Source of the DNA: Cordylochernes scorpioides
Taxonomy: Eukaryota; Arthropoda; Arachnida; Pseudoscorpiones; Chernetidae
Reading direction: 5' to 3'
DNA: 64,000 nt
NCBI GenBank assembly: GCA_030710605.1
Contig: CP092879.1
Coordinates: 44,521,151-44,585,150 of the forward strand
This document shows, one piece after another, positions 1 to 12,430 of the stretch; positions within the stretch are counted from its first letter, which is position 1; each line of letters opens with the position of its first letter. Position numbers and translations under genes: made by a program. The notes under the pieces were generated by a model, which saw nothing but the letters and a program-made list of their open reading frames with translations, made no database searches and was not told where the DNA came from.

Positions 1-1506
1 TATGATTTTAATTTAGAATATGTACCAGGAAAATTGATTCACACCGCAGACACTCTATCTAGAGATTCAATTTCAGAGGAAACCATCGACACCTCAGATC
101 TGGATCTCCAGAACACCATTATGACTCTAAATCTGAAGGTGACCACTAAAAGATACCAGGAAATTCTCAGAGATATGGAGTCAGATGAAGAAATGATAAA
201 ATTAAGGGATCATATACTGAATGGGTGGCCTATTCATAAGAAAAGTGTGGACTATGCTGTTAAGCCCTACTGGCATTGTAAAGAAGAACTATATATATGG
301 AAAGACCTGATTTGTAGAGGACAAAGACTTGTCATCCCTAAAGTCCAAAGGGAAAGCATCTTGCAAACACTACACATGTCTCATCAAGGGATCTCTGCTT
401 GTAAAAACAGAGCACATGAAGCTATTTATTGGCCTGGACTGGATAGAGAAATAGAAGAGATGGTTTATAAGTGTAGAATTTGTCAAGAATCACAACCTTC
501 GCAAAGGAAAGAACCACTTATACCTCACGAAATAGCAGACTACCCTTGGCAAAAAGTAGCTATTGATTTCTTCTATCTAGACCAATCTGTATTCATAATA
601 ATAGTAGACTACTACAGCAGCTTTCCTGAAGTCATCAAGGTAGCATCAACTTCAGCAAAAGAGATTCTACCAGTTTTGAAATCTACCTTCGCAAGACATG
701 GGATTCCAGAGATCATCATCACTGATAATGGACCACCATTTACATCACAAGACTTTACTAATTTTACAAATGAATGGGACATAGAACATAAAACCTCTAG
801 CCCAGGATACCCAAAATCAAACGGATTAGTGGAGAGGATGGTGCAAACAGTAAAGCAGCAACTTAAGAAATGCCGTCAAGACAACACTGATCCTTATATG
901 TGTTTAATAGCCCTGAGAACAACTCCGTCAAATAATCTACCGTCCCCAGCTCAGATGCTAATGGGAAGAAACTTGAGAACCTTGATCCCAATGAAAACCA
1001 CAAAGCTAAAACCTGCTTTCATTAGCACGGAAAACATTCTACAGCAGAAGAGGGAAAATCAATATAAGATGAAAAAATATTATGACCGAAATGCCAAAAT
1101 ACTTCCTAAAATGAGTCCTGGTGAACAGGTAAATGCCAAAACTAGCAATGCCTGGAGACCAGCTACCATCATTGGAGAAGCCAACCAGCCTCGATCATAC
1201 ATCATTCAGAACAACGAGGGCCGAATATTAAAACGGAACAGAGTTCACCTACGGCCCAGAAGTTATCCTGTTGGACAGAGAAGGAGCAGCCAGTCATCGC
1301 CCCAATTGGATCCAGCCCCCTCGACATCATCGGAGTCCAGTGGTCAAAGGGAACCAGGAGAATTTCCCCGCCTGAACCTCAGTCCTGAAGAGTTGGCCCT
1401 ATCCACTTCAACTCCCATAGGAAACTACAATGAAGGAGGCACTGCCTACACCACTAGAAGTGGACGTGTGGTAAAGCCTCCAAAGAGATTCGACCCCGGA
1501 CTTTAA
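1..1506 (+). CDS. Gypsy/Ty3 retrotransposon Pol, 3' part (RNase H tail and integrase), 5' truncated by window
   Basis: The frame is open from base 1, so this is the C-terminal part of a longer Pol polyprotein. The first residues match the end of a Gypsy RNase H domain (a 'HTADTLSR'-type motif). A zinc-binding HHCC domain follows (LHMSHQG, then CRICQ), ahead of 'YWPGLDREIEEMV'. The integrase core then shows a DDE triad: D in VAIDFF, D in ITDNGPP, and E in NGLVERMV, with exactly 35 residues between the second D and the E. The C-terminal region is basic, then proline- and serine-rich. No internal stop is present, so this copy may be young. It integrates element cDNA into the host genome. The stop is followed by a polypurine tract and LTR, as expected for a Gypsy 3' end. 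Seen: motifs and open frame. Known: family roles. Activity is not established. Confidence 0.93.
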   Translation, partial: YDFNLEYVPGKLIHTADTLSRDSISEETIDTSDLDLQNTIMTLNLKVTTKRYQEILRDMESDEEMIKLRDHILNGWPIHKKSVDYAVKPYWHCKEELYIWKDLICRGQRLVIPKVQRESILQTLHMSHQGISACKNRAHEAIYWPGLDREIEEMVYKCRICQESQPSQRKEPLIPHEIADYPWQKVAIDFFYLDQSVFIIIVDYYSSFPEVIKVASTSAKEILPVLKSTFARHGIPEIIITDNGPPFTSQDFTNFTNEWDIEHKTSSPGYPKSNGLVERMVQTVKQQLKKCRQDNTDPYMCLIALRTTPSNNLPSPAQMLMGRNLRTLIPMKTTKLKPAFISTENILQQKRENQYKMKKYYDRNAKILPKMSPGEQVNAKTSNAWRPATIIGEANQPRSYIIQNNEGRILKRNRVHLRPRSYPVGQRRSSQSSPQLDPAPSTSSESSGQREPGEFPRLNLSPEELALSTSTPIGNYNEGGTAYTTRSGRVVKPPKRFDPGL

Positions 1507-1508
1507 TT

Positions 1509-1704
1509 AAAAGGGGAACATGTTGTATATAGTTATAATCTGTGCTACAAAAGATCTGGCAACCAGTATGTAAACAACGCCGCATAATAAATATATAATT
1601 GTTCTAGCACGGCGGTATATTAATTGTCTATATACATAAAGGCTGTAACTATATTAAATATATATAAAGCTAAAGGTAAATGAACCCGTATAAAAGATAC
1701 AACA
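1509..1704 (+). mobile_element. Polypurine tract and 3' LTR of the Gypsy element
   Basis: A polypurine tract (AAAAGGGGAACA, 1509-1520) immediately follows the Pol stop. The LTR then starts with TGTTGTAT and appears to end with ATACAACA near 1704, an 8 bp perfect terminal inverted pair of TG...CA type. That gives an LTR of about 184 bp, which is short. A TATA-like TATAAAAG lies close to the 3' end, which is odd for a promoter and makes the 3' boundary tentative. The 5' LTR lies outside the window, so the LTR pair and target duplication cannot be checked here. Confidence 0.65.
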
Positions 1705-1750
1705 GTATGGATCTTTATTATAATAACGAATAGATTCAAAAAGGATAAGT

Positions 1751-1950
1751 TTCTTTATTTGAAAAATAAATTCGAGCTTTCGGGCGCAAGCTGCCCTTCT
1801 ACAGGAATAATGGATACAATTTCAAGTAGTCATGTATGTACAGATATATATTCTTTATTTGAAAAATAAATTCGAGCTTTCGGGCGCAAGCTGCCCTTCT
1901 ACAGGAATAATGGATACAATTTCAAGTAGTCATGTATGTACAGATATATA
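1751..1950. repeat. 100 bp direct tandem repeat, two copies
   Basis: Two near-identical 100 bp units begin with TTCTTTATTTGAAAAATAAA at 1751 and 1851. Each holds the short inverted motif CTTTCGGGCGCAAGCTGCCC followed by TTCTAC. A related CTTTCGGGCA...TGCCCTTCT motif recurs near 16625 and 61090, so this is a dispersed repeat rather than part of the Gypsy LTR. Confidence 0.85.
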
Positions 1951-2100
1951 TATTTTCTTTAAATGGTTTCTCGCTTTGGTCTTGTATAGCGTGAGTGGAT
2001 CACATACCCACGTGATTTAGTTTAAATCAAAGAAAAGCCTTGATAAAGAGAGGCGTGTTGCCCCTAGAAATACTAGCTGATTAATAATTTATATCCAGTA

Positions 2101-2447
2101 TATGCCCTATGGCATTCCTGTGCGTAAAGTGGGATATTCGGAAAAACTAATGAGACGTTATTTCGGCCCATACAAAGTAACCCGAAAAATATCTGATGTG
2201 ACCTATGAAGTTGAAACATTCAAACCAGCAAGGTCGTCGTAAAAAAAAAGATTTAGTTCACATTTGTAGGATGAAACCTTATTTAAACCCAGAGGACCAG
2301 GAGGACCAGCTAGAAGAGGACCCAGAAGATGACTCGACAAACTTCCAGGAAGAAGACATCCCCACTGAACGAACACAACAACCACAGACCCGCGAAGAGA
2401 TCTCAGGCCCTATCACCCGTTCTCGAGCCTTGAGACTGAGGATGTAA
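2101..2447 (+). pseudogene. Decayed Gypsy Pol C-terminus (GPY/F region)
   Basis: The first frame reads through KLMRRYFGPYKVTRKI and 'DVTYEVE', which is the GPY/F module at the C-terminal end of Gypsy integrases. The frame then breaks near 2200-2230, in and around an A-rich run, and the similarity continues in another frame as 'DLVHICRMKPYLNPE', an acidic tail and a stop at 2447. Upstream Pol domains are absent. This is a different lineage from the element at 1-1704, judging by the different C-terminal sequence. It is a frameshifted, 5'-truncated remnant. Confidence 0.85.
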
Positions 2448-2482
2448 GTCTCCTTCTGAGCATCGGGTCGATGCTCTTTATA

Positions 2483-2749
2483 GGAGGAGACTATGTGGCG
2501 ATGAAATATTTTATTATTTAATTTAATATTATTCAATGAAAATATATTCAACAGATTATAAAAATATATATTACTCTGTATTTGTGAAATCATCTTTTAA
2601 ATATTTCTTTGCTTGCTTGCTTAAGATTCTATTGCTGTAAATACTTTTGGCTGACTTGTTAATAATTGTCGACTCGTCGTTGTGACGTCATCAATAAATA
2701 CTTTTATATCTTAAGATATTTCAAGACTTGATTTCTACGCTAAAATATA
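2483..2749 (+). mobile_element. Probable polypurine tract and LTR start of the second Gypsy remnant
   Basis: A purine-rich AGGAGGAGA tract is followed by TATGTGGCG, a typical Gypsy PPT-to-LTR transition (TGTGGCG start at 2494), shortly after the Pol stop. The LTR 3' end is not clear. The sequence runs AT-rich into a Helitron end at about 2750. Confidence 0.5.
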
Positions 2750-2858
2750 TTATACAAGAATGACATCCACGGCGCCAATTTATAACTGTAACGAATAGTA
2801 TTTGAATAAAAGCATTTAATTGGGTAAACCCCGGGCGTTGCCCGGGTCATTCGGCTAG
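2750..2858 (+). mobile_element. Helitron 3' end (truncated copy)
   Basis: This segment matches the 3' part of the Helitron at 33063-34191. It has the same run from 'ACAAGAATGACATCCACGG' to a GC hairpin (CCCGGGC GTT GCCCGGG), then TCATTCGGCTAG and a host T. A hairpin shortly before a CTAG terminus is the classic Helitron 3' end. The 5' end is missing. Confidence 0.82.
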
Positions 2859-5800
2859 TTTCTTGATATGCGGCACTTTTTGCGACCCTTCGACAATATT
2901 TTGTTTTTTATCAAATATACTTAATCAATTTCTTTATACGATATTCACTTTTGGTTCCTTATTCACCAGTTTGCTGAGATTACCTTTTATTTTATCCAAT
3001 TTCAATCAAATAGATACTAAAAATTATAAAAAAGAGTTCATAGCTTTCTCTTTCTGATGCCTTCAATGAGCACGTGAGTCCGAGGGTACACAGCTGGATA
3101 GGCATTGCTTATTTTACCAAAATATTACAATCCATAAATATTAAACTTTCAATAAAAAATATATATATTGGAACACACACACTCTAACTAATTATCTTTA
3201 TTTCAATATTTCAACACGAGAAACATACTGGGTCTTACTAAAGGCAATCATTTCTCTAGAGGCAAGGTTTTTTAAGTTATTTACATACAGTTACTTTATA
3301 TAACTTCTCTTCGACAAGTTCGCCCCTATATATTAGTTTCGCGTTGAGAAAGGCAGGGTACAGATCCCTGAAATATTAAAAAAATCAAAAATTAGTTCCA
3401 AGATGTGTGCCTCTCTTATTGAAAACACATTGTTTTATTTGCGCTCGGACATCTCCAAACTTTGAAAATCGGATTGTAGAATAGTTTTATATTAAGATAA
3501 ATACCAGAAATGTAAGTCCATTGACTGGAAGGTTTGATTCCACAGAGATAATATTGTATGAGAGCATATACCTTATAGACGCTTAATTTTATTTGGTTAT
3601 TCATTTGTGGGTGTTTATTTATTTATTATTTATTTTATTATATTAGGCATAATTTCCACACCACCCAGGAGGTACTGCCGTTGGCGTGTTACCCTTTGTT
3701 TATAGTGGCGGGTTCCCCAGGAGGCCTATACCACTCTTCTAACAGAGCTCCAACATCGGACCGCTCGAATCAGCCTCCGCCCTTTTTTAGACATTACTCG
3801 GCCGAGTCCGATTAAATCAGCCCGGCCAGGTTCCTAGACATCCTACCTAAAGTAAAATTATTGTTTTCTAAAGTGTCCATTGTTGGATCGGTGTGACCAA
3901 GGAAACCTAAATTTAATTTTTTTATAAATAAAATTTCTCAATTTATATATATATATATATTTCAATTTGTGGAATACATTCATTCAAGAAACTAACTTGA
4001 GAATTATTAATAGAAGATAGGAAGCTCATATGAATTGTTCTTATTATATCCATTATTTGTTTCGATATTTTTCATGTGGATCAAAAATAGAAAACCAGCT
4101 TCAGAAAATGAACAAGGACGTTCAACACATGGGAAATATGAATGATTGAATTGTTATGACATTCATTCCTTATTTTCATTCTTATTCATTTATTATTAAC
4201 ATTTTTACTACATTATTTAGTAAGTTTCTTCAACATAAACAAAAGTTTAACACTTCATATTCAATCAAAAATATTCATTTTAGGAATTTATATTCAACAT
4301 CGCTAAAACCACATGTACTTTATTTAAATTTCAGTTCATTTATAAAATTTTAAAATTATATTTTAGCTACTTGGTTACTTGTTTCAAGTACACCTTATGT
4401 AGGCCATTATAATAATCGTGGGTAGTTAACAACACTGTCTCTTGATCCACAAGTGCACCATATATATAAATAAAATTAATAAAACATATTTTGGATAATA
4501 TTGAAAGGTTTATATAAAGCAAAATAAACTCGTTATTTCCTGAATTATCTTTTCCAAACCTCTCACAAGTCAGCTACGCGCCTCTTTGCTGCTTCTCCTC
4601 AATCAAATCTAAAATATGCCATGTCATAAGTCTAACTGAGAATATAGAACCGCTGCGAGTATATATTTCTTAACATGTCAAAATTGGGTAAAATATTTGT
4701 GATAAATTATTTTTAGGAATGTTCATTTGAAATAATATATATTATAGAGTCACTTGCATATAGTCACAAATTGTGACTCACAATATATGCACCTCTACAA
4801 ACCTATAAGCTTATGTTCATAGATACCCTAATACAATAGTAGAATAGTAGAACGGTCTGGAGATTATTTTGGCGAAACCGCTGAGAGGGTTCACCACTGA
4901 TGAGTCAAGTCCTCACATTAAAAAAAATATATCATTGCATTAAATAGTCTATAGAGATAATATTCGATCATATATGGAGAAAGAAACATTTATTATAAAT
5001 TGTATATAAATTGGGAAGTAGTAAACAGTTCAATATTTGCAGTTACAAGTAGTCAGGGCTCTATTTTGTTAAGTTGGAAAGGAGTTAAAAATAATCATTA
5101 CTTTCTGCTGTCAAGAAGTGGCATGCATAAAATGTCAGCATGCCAATTGGCAAGAAAAACCTTGGGCCTATCACTACAGTTTTAGTATTCACACTAAAAC
5201 ACTGGAGATATGGTACAGAAGTTAAAACAAACAAACAAAAAAATCATGTTTGCTATTCTAAGAATTTAGCGAGAATTCACTGATAACTTGAATAACTGCT
5301 ACTTTTGAATGGCGGATCTTTCTTAAAGGTGAAGAGGCGAGAGAATGCACCTGCTATCATCTATCCAGATATTCCTTGATCCATTCTTCCGTTACTCACA
5401 GTCCTGAATACACGAGCCGCTAGCCCGTTAGCCCACTCTCCATTGGCGTCCTGATTATAAAATACCTAATCCGCTAAAGAAAGGCCAATCTACAATATTA
5501 TAGAGGAGTAAATCGGAGGATGAAGACAACTTTCAAGAAATTTGCGCACTCGCTCGATCCTAATGCCAATGCAAGTATATAAATTTTCAGACGTCAAGAT
5601 CTATGAAAAGTAGTGAATTTTAATTTCGTTTTTTAAAATTCATTGTCCTTATTAGGTTTTGTGTCCTTTTTGCATTTTGAAAATAAATAGATGTACTAGA
5701 CTCAAAACCGAAGTTTCGTTTTACATAATTTTATTTTAGAATATTTTAATTCATGCTATTTTCTAATTTTGTTGTAAAATTTTGAATTGTATTACTATAT

Positions 5801-5880
5801 TATAGAATGCTTGACATTAATTTTTTTGTTTTTATTATATACGATAAAGTATTTTATTCTAAACATTATTCGTAGAGGAA
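2859..5880. other. AT-rich sequence with no supported gene; one GC-richer patch
   Basis: Only short chance ORFs occur. The patch at about 3650-3850 is distinctly GC-richer (with GGAGGTACTGCCGTTGGCG and CGGCCGAGTCCG) and looks like a foreign repeat fragment. I cannot name it. 4868-4916 is a copy of the dispersed 'GGCGAAACC...GGGTTCACCACT' repeat described elsewhere in this list. Confidence 0.6.
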
Positions 5881-5884
5881 ACAT

Positions 5885-5965
5885 TCACTTGGGAGATCCC
5901 GGGTGAAGCCGGGTCATAATTTTGAATTATAACAAATAACATTTGAATAAAAAACAACTATTTTA
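5885..5965. repeat. Helitron-like hairpin remnant
   Basis: The segment 'GATCCCGGGTGAAGCCGGGTCAT' followed by 'TTATAACAAATAACATTTGAATAAAA' resembles a degenerate version of the Helitron hairpin and its subterminal sequence. Here the subterminal block comes after the hairpin, as it would across a head-to-tail junction. It is heavily mutated. Confidence 0.4.
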
Positions 5966-8900
5966 TACCTTCGCACTCAGGAATACTCTCACTCAGGTTG
6001 TCCCAGAGTGAATATTTTCCCAACCTAGAATGCCTTAACAAATATAATTTATATAAATGTATCTTATTATCCACTCTCTCTAAAATGGAAAATTAGGTGA
6101 AAATCAAACGCAAAATAATGGTACATTGGAAACATCATGACACCTATTAGAGAATCAATAATGTAATTATAATTAATAACATTTTTAAAAGAGATATTGG
6201 CCTTGCATTCATTAGAGGATATACCAGGTTAAGCTGGATTATTCTCTCTATCCGCGATCAGTTTATAATTATTATAATAGTTTACAACTCGAAAATATGC
6301 ACTAATTTTTGTATTTAAGAGCTTATATGTTAATTGATATATTCAGTTACCTTCACGTAGAATTTCTCAAAGGTTTAAGTAGGTTTGTTTGAGGACAGTA
6401 AAACATCAAACATCACTTTATCTTGAAAAGATTGGATTCAATAAGGAGTGGATACTAGCCTCACGAATATTGTTCTATCAAAGGTATGTAATTGGATAAC
6501 TTGTTATTGACGAAATCCTATTTAGACATGATATATAGTTTTGTTTGTATGACTTGTCTTTTATAACTATGGTAATTATTTCGTAAGCTATGGTAATCAT
6601 ATGACTTTTACGAACCTATGGGCAATTTATGGTTTTCTATGTGTAGTGTTTATATTAGCATACCCTCCAATATATGTTGAAATAAATGTAGGACACAGAA
6701 TCTGAATGTATCGACTGTTTGTCTCGCTAGACAATGCTATTGTCGCCTATGTATCTACACAAATATGGAAGTTTTACTTCCGTCGTTTGTCGTATAGAAT
6801 TTTCCGAACACATCAACCTTGGTAGTTGAGAAAACACATACTATAGAAGCTTCCATAGGTGATAACCTTAAACATGAATTATTTATTTGTTACTTCTGGG
6901 GTAGTTTCTGTTAATTGAGTTGTCTCGTACAATATTTTACGTTTATAAAGTTTTTGGAAGCTGCTTTCTGATCAGGTGTTTCACTTATAGGGTATTTACC
7001 TGTGATATTTCTGATGATAGGATTAGTGATTGGTGGAAGGGTTTTGAGTCAATGGATGACAGAGTTTGGAATCCGTATTGTGACATTAGGGGTAGAATGG
7101 TTCTTTTTGATTAGTTAAAACTAGCAAAATGATGATAATGATGATTCGTTCCTTTTTTGGATTCAGGAAAGAGTTCATGTAAGACGAATCGTTTTATTTG
7201 TAATTGAAAAATTATCCTCATATAGAGAAGAAAATATATATTAAACAGCTTTTGTGTGAAAATAGAACTTATATTGGTTTCTTAAACTGAAGGAGCAATA
7301 TATATTGTAATAGTTTATATTATATATTCTTTGCTGTTACATTCAATCAAGTCAAGTTCTATATTTCGTCACTACGTATATGGACAAATATTCACCAATT
7401 CGATCTGTTAATGGCCTTCACTTTCACTATCTGTGACCTTCAGATATTTTTGGATTCCTTCTAGCCAGCTCATTTCAAGTCTTTCTTTTTTCCTTTTTCC
7501 TTCAATTTTTCCCAACATCAACGTCTTTTTAAAGACATGTGCTCTTATTTTATGTATGCAGTAGGTAAGTCTTTATTTAAATATTTGAGATTCTAAGGAT
7601 CAACCAGGATTACTTTGAGTAGCTTTATCCATGTTCACATTTTAATAGCATTAATTCTTCTTATTCTTTTTCTGAGAGTATGTATCTTACATCCATAAGT
7701 GACCACAAGGATTTCCAATGCCTCTACAATTATCCTCTTCGTCTTGAATGAATTAAACTGGATTAAACAAAAGAAGCTGTCCAAAACTGCCAACGGTGTA
7801 AATAGATTGTGGTAAAATTCACGAGTCCTTAAATGTGTAAATTGTTGTGCAGCGCAGTGAAACCTCGCATGAGCTACCTTTCTGATGTACGACCCGAGAA
7901 ATGGATAAAATTATAAAAATGACTTGCGAAATAATCTAAATTCAATAGGAGACCATCTTAAAGAGAGAGGCAGAAGTATAAATATTTTTGAGTGATCTTT
8001 AATGGCAAGTTCAACCGCATATATTCAATAGAAAAATCGTTTTGGTAAGCAGCTATGTGAAGTATGTGAAATAGATACTTAGTCACACAGATACACATAT
8101 GCTTTCAATATGTTAAATTATATATCACTATATAGAAATAAAGGTCACCTTTCCCTTCAAAATAGATGCTAAATTCTGATTCTCAAGTCGATGACAAAGC
8201 AACACCACACTAGCTTTGACAATCTGAGAAGCGTCCACCTAAAGACTATGGTTTCGGGGTAATAACCCTCGACAGTCCAAAGTAGACTTTAATTCATGAG
8301 ATCCACAAGTATTCAAATGAAATCTTAATAATTTGCCAAAAGGGGTTTTTAAGGTAGAGTGGCTAGGCCAAATCTATGGCCAGAAATATAGATGAAAAAT
8401 TTCCTGGAGGAAATTCATCTATATAAAAAGGTCGCCTCTCCTGTTAAACAAGACGCTGAAACTAAGCACTCAACCTCAAAGGAAGAAAAGTGATGATGAA
8501 ATATAAAAAATATATTATTGAGAAAAATGTTTAAAAAGAACGATGGAAAACTACAGTTTAAAAGCAATATAAGAACAAAAAGGAAATCCCAACGGCATCA
8601 TGTAAGGGTGATTAAATGGCAATAAACTCATGAAAAAACACCGAGAAGATGAGGAAATACTTTATTATCAGTTACATAATACATCAATAAAACCCTCAAT
8701 CTAATTAGAATTCATTATCATTCCCATTAGGGGATGGTTCAAACACCAAAAAAAGTAAATTAATAATTCAGATATACACAAACACATTCTACATTACACA
8801 TACTAGATTTGCTCCTTGATTTCACCTCAATAGGGATTTCCAAACAAACGATTCCATCAAGTTTTTTAAACAACATTCTATCCACAACCTTATCTAATTC

Positions 8901-9955
8901 GTTGGGAATTATATTTATTTTGAAATTTCCACGAAATCTTTCGAAAAAAAAAAAAAAACACATTTCAATTGATGATCGCAAAAGATAATTTAGCTGTCTT
9001 CTAGCCTTCCAATTCACAGAATAATTTGAGAATGTTTGACATTTCCTTAATGAAATATGGAAGGTTTTCCTGCATAGAATTAATATTTGGTACTCTGAAA
9101 ATGTTTTGGAGATACAAATTGAGTTAAAATCATTAATTAGTTGATCTATTTTAGAAACAGGAAGAGTTTAAGTGACAAAGGACTTCACGTAAAGGACAAC
9201 GACAACAATTTGAGAGCTAGTTATCTGAAATTACGTTAAAGTAAAATGGAACACAAAGGTATTATATTTGACCTTATTAAACATGACTCTCATTGATAAA
9301 GACACCTAAAAATAGATATCCACCTTGAACCTCGTCTTAAGATGTTTCAAGCTTCTTATTTTATGCGAATTTACACATAAAATTCATATTTCATACTAAT
9401 TTTCTGAAACTAAGCGAAGAGAAATTACCTTTTGTACTGGTACATGTAGCACCTCGAATTTGCATTGTTACTATCGTAAAATCTCCACCTACAACCTCAG
9501 AGAATACAAATTGCACTAGTTAACTTGGTTTTGATATTTATATAAAATAGCAAACACAAATATTGAATTAAAAATAATACATACACCTTTCTCAAGTTAT
9601 AACAATGTATATATTTTATGTAAACAAAAGCTCCGCGCTACATAGCACTCATACATATCAAAAGAATATAATAATTAAAAGGTTTTGCCTAGATTTTTTT
9701 AAAATCAGTAAGTAAACATGTGCTTTTTATCTATAAACAGTATAGGTGGAGAATCATAACAAACATTGCAAAATTTTAACTTATTATTATAATAAGCGTG
9801 TAAAGCTGCTAATTTTGCCATTCCCCCTGAGAAACAATGAAAAAAACATGAAGGGCATGTTGGCCCCCGAAAGCTAGAGAAATATAAAATAATTGAAGAA
9901 ACCTGGCCCTGGATTGCTTGTTGATTTTGTTGAAAAAGTTATTAATCTTTGTTTC
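5966..9955. other. AT-rich sequence with no supported gene
   Basis: Nothing beyond short ORFs, AT microsatellites and scattered repeat scraps is visible. No splice-bounded exon could be supported by family similarity. Confidence 0.55.
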
Positions 9956-11215
9956 ACACATTCTCTAGAGTCAAATCTATTAACTTGATTCCTTCCAGAT
10001 CCAACTCTATAACGCGGCGAAACCTCTCCATCCGGATAGTTCAAATGTATAGAATATTGCTATTGTTATATTCTAAAGTCAAATCTATAACCTAGCACTC
10101 CCCCCCCCCCCCTTTAGAACCAACTCTATAACGCGGCAAAACCTTCATCTGGATAGCTCAAATATATAGATTATTAATCATTGTATCTTTCTAGAGTCAA
10201 ATATATAACCTTGACTCCTTCCAGAAATAAAGATATAACGCGACAAAACTTTACCCTGATACCTCAAATGTATAGATTATTACCATTGTTATATTCTAGA
10301 ATCAAATCTATGAACACTTGACTACTTCCAGAACTAGCTCTATAACGCAGCAAAACTTTCATCCGGTTAGGTCAAAGATATAGATTATTGCCATTGTTTC
10401 ATTCTAGAGTCAAATCTATGAACACTTGAGTCTTTCCAAAACCAACTCTATAACGCAGAAAAACTTTTATCCGGATAAATAAAATGTATAGATTATTGCC
10501 ATTGTTATATTCTAGAATCAAATCTATGAACACAGCTCTATACAGCTCTATAACGCAGCAAAACTTTTATCCGGTTATCTCAAAGATATAGATTATTGCC
10601 ATTGTTTCATTCTAGAGTCAAATCTATGAACACTTGAGTCCTTCCAAAACCAACTGTATAACGCAGCAAAACTTTTATCCGGATAGCTCAAATGTATAGA
10701 TTATTGCCATTGTTATATTCTATAGTCAAATCTATAACCTTGACACACACACACACGCGCGCGCGCCTTTAAAACCAACTCTATAACGCGGCAAAACTTT
10801 CTCATCCGGATAGCTCAAATATATAGATTATTGTCATTGCTTCATTCTAGAGTCAAATCTATAACCTTGACTCCTTCCAGAATCAAACATATAACGTGAC
10901 AAAACTTTACCCTGAAACCTCAAATGTATAGATTATTATCATTGGTATATTCTAGAATCTAATCTGGAACCCTCTTCCCCTTCCTTGACTTCTTTCAGAA
11001 GCAACTCTATAACGCGGCAAAACTTACTTCTGAATAGCTTATATGTATAAATTATTATATTTTTATATTCTAGAGCCAAATCTATGAACTGGAATTTTCC
11101 ATAATTTACAACCGGAGATAGCTCAAAGTTATAGATAATTGCCATTGTTATATTCTAGATTCAGATATATCACCTTAACTCCTTCCAGAACTAGCCATAC
11201 AACACGATTCAATTT
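9956..11215. repeat. Satellite array, about 108 bp unit, about 11-12 copies
   Basis: The landmark TATAACGCGGCAAAAC recurs near 10008, 10128, 10234, 10341, 10449, 10549, 10658, 10782, 10891 and 11009, and in decayed form near 11107. This gives spacings of about 100-124 bp. Each unit also holds TTCTAGAGTCAAATCTAT, CCGGATAGCTCAAATGTATA and GATTATTGCCATTG. Two units carry simple-sequence expansions at the same internal position: a poly-C run near 10101 and a CA/CG run near 10743. No coding potential is seen. Confidence 0.92.
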
Positions 11216-11924
11216 CCTTTCGAAAGGACAAATATTTTGCAAACGTATATGGATTTGACACACAAAACGAGACTACATTTTTATTCTTTTATATATTGCA
11301 AATAAATATCCCACTTATATCTGAAATCGAGAGGCAATACAAATGGAATATCAAAGAAAAATATACTTACACTTTGATTGGAAATATCTACTGGTTAGAA
11401 AAAAATCAAATAGCTTTTCAAGGCTTTACAAAAATATATTTTTAGATGTTTATCTATAAAGAGACATAAGAAGAAACGCTTGTAGAATATTAATAATCTC
11501 CAGAGCTTGTGGTTTCTAATAAATTATTGAAAATAAACTTTCTGTCGCAATACTTGACTCATTATTTTAATAAAAATAGAGCTTTTACGAGCCTTCTAAA
11601 ATTGATATACGCATTGCAATATATAGACACTTAATGGTTTAAATATGTAAAATAGATTAGTGTTTGGGTGTGGAAGACCCTGATTTAAATGCAAAAAGAT
11701 ACACGTGTGCGAATTTTTGAAACATAGTTATCATAATTTGGATGCTACAATGCTAATATACATTTATATATATGTTATATTAAAATATTATTGTATTCAA
11801 AATTATATTTCATCGATTCAAATACTTTGTTAAATCGACCGCCAGAAGTTACGCTTCCCATATAAAAACTCGTTGTTGTTGTTTCCCGATGGCCGGCTTA
11901 AACCTTTGTACATTATGTAAATAA

Positions 11925-12430
11925 CAGCCCGAAACGCGTCCGTGGTTAGCTTTTCTTGATTAATCAAGAATAGGTATTTGGCTAATTCTGGAATAATTAA
12001 AAATCAACGAGAATAGTTGATATTTATTCCGATAGATGGCGCAAGCCATCAGCAACTTTCAGTTGCACGATAAGGAGATGCCTTTTCTTAATTTATGCAC
12101 CTTATCCCAGTACAATATTACATTTGTACTATTTTTTCACATCTGTGTAGCGTTCTCACGCAATACTGGCCTTAACTACCCATTTCATGATTTTTCAGGA
12201 TGCCTTAATGACCACTTTTTTGGTCGTTTAGGTACAGCTTGCACCACGCTGATGAGGGCCAACAGCCCGAAACGCGTCCGTGGTTAGCTTTTCTTGATTA
12301 ATCAAGAATGGGTATTTGGCCAATTCTGGAATAATTAAAAATCAACGAGAATAGTTGATATTTATTCCGATAGATGGCGCAAGCCATCAGCAACTTCCAG
12401 TTGCACGATAAGGAGATGCCTTTTTCTTAA
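11925..12430 (+). mobile_element. 506 bp hammerhead-ribozyme retroelement, 1.5-mer, with 13 bp target duplication
   Basis: The insertion is flanked by ATTATGTAAATAA at 11912-11924 and 12431-12443. The same repeat without the insertion exists at 41284-41560. Inside, the sequence starting at GAAACGCGTC (11931) repeats 338 bp later (12269), so the insertion is one full unit plus about half of a second in head-to-tail order. Unit landmarks are TTTTCTTGATTAATCAAGAA, GATAGATGGCGCAAGCCATC and AAGGAGATGCCTTTT. The left end begins inside the ribozyme. Head-to-tail units with a self-cleaving ribozyme and a target duplication recall retrozymes and the non-autonomous RNAs mobilised by Penelope-like elements. 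There is no ORF, so it is non-autonomous. Confidence 0.8.
12236..12288 (+). ncRNA. Hammerhead ribozyme with minimal stem III
   Basis: The catalytic core is complete: CUGAUGA at 12249-12255, a 4 bp stem II (GGGC/GCCC, loop CAACA), GAAA at 12269-12272, and a GUC cleavage triplet ending at 12278. Stem I pairs ACCACG (12243-12248) with CGUGGU (12279-12284), with a further AGC/GCU pairing outside an internal loop. Stem III is only the self-complementary ACGCGU, a form known in retroelement and satellite hammerheads that are thought to cleave best as dimers. The copy at 11925 keeps only the 3' half. Confidence 0.85.

Noticed and set aside
4868-4916. CTGATGAG together with GGCGAAACC, taken as a second hammerhead ribozyme
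   Set aside because: The two boxes are only about 20 bases apart in the wrong order, leaving no room for stems I and III. It is a dispersed MITE or SINE-like repeat whose other members vary at these bases.
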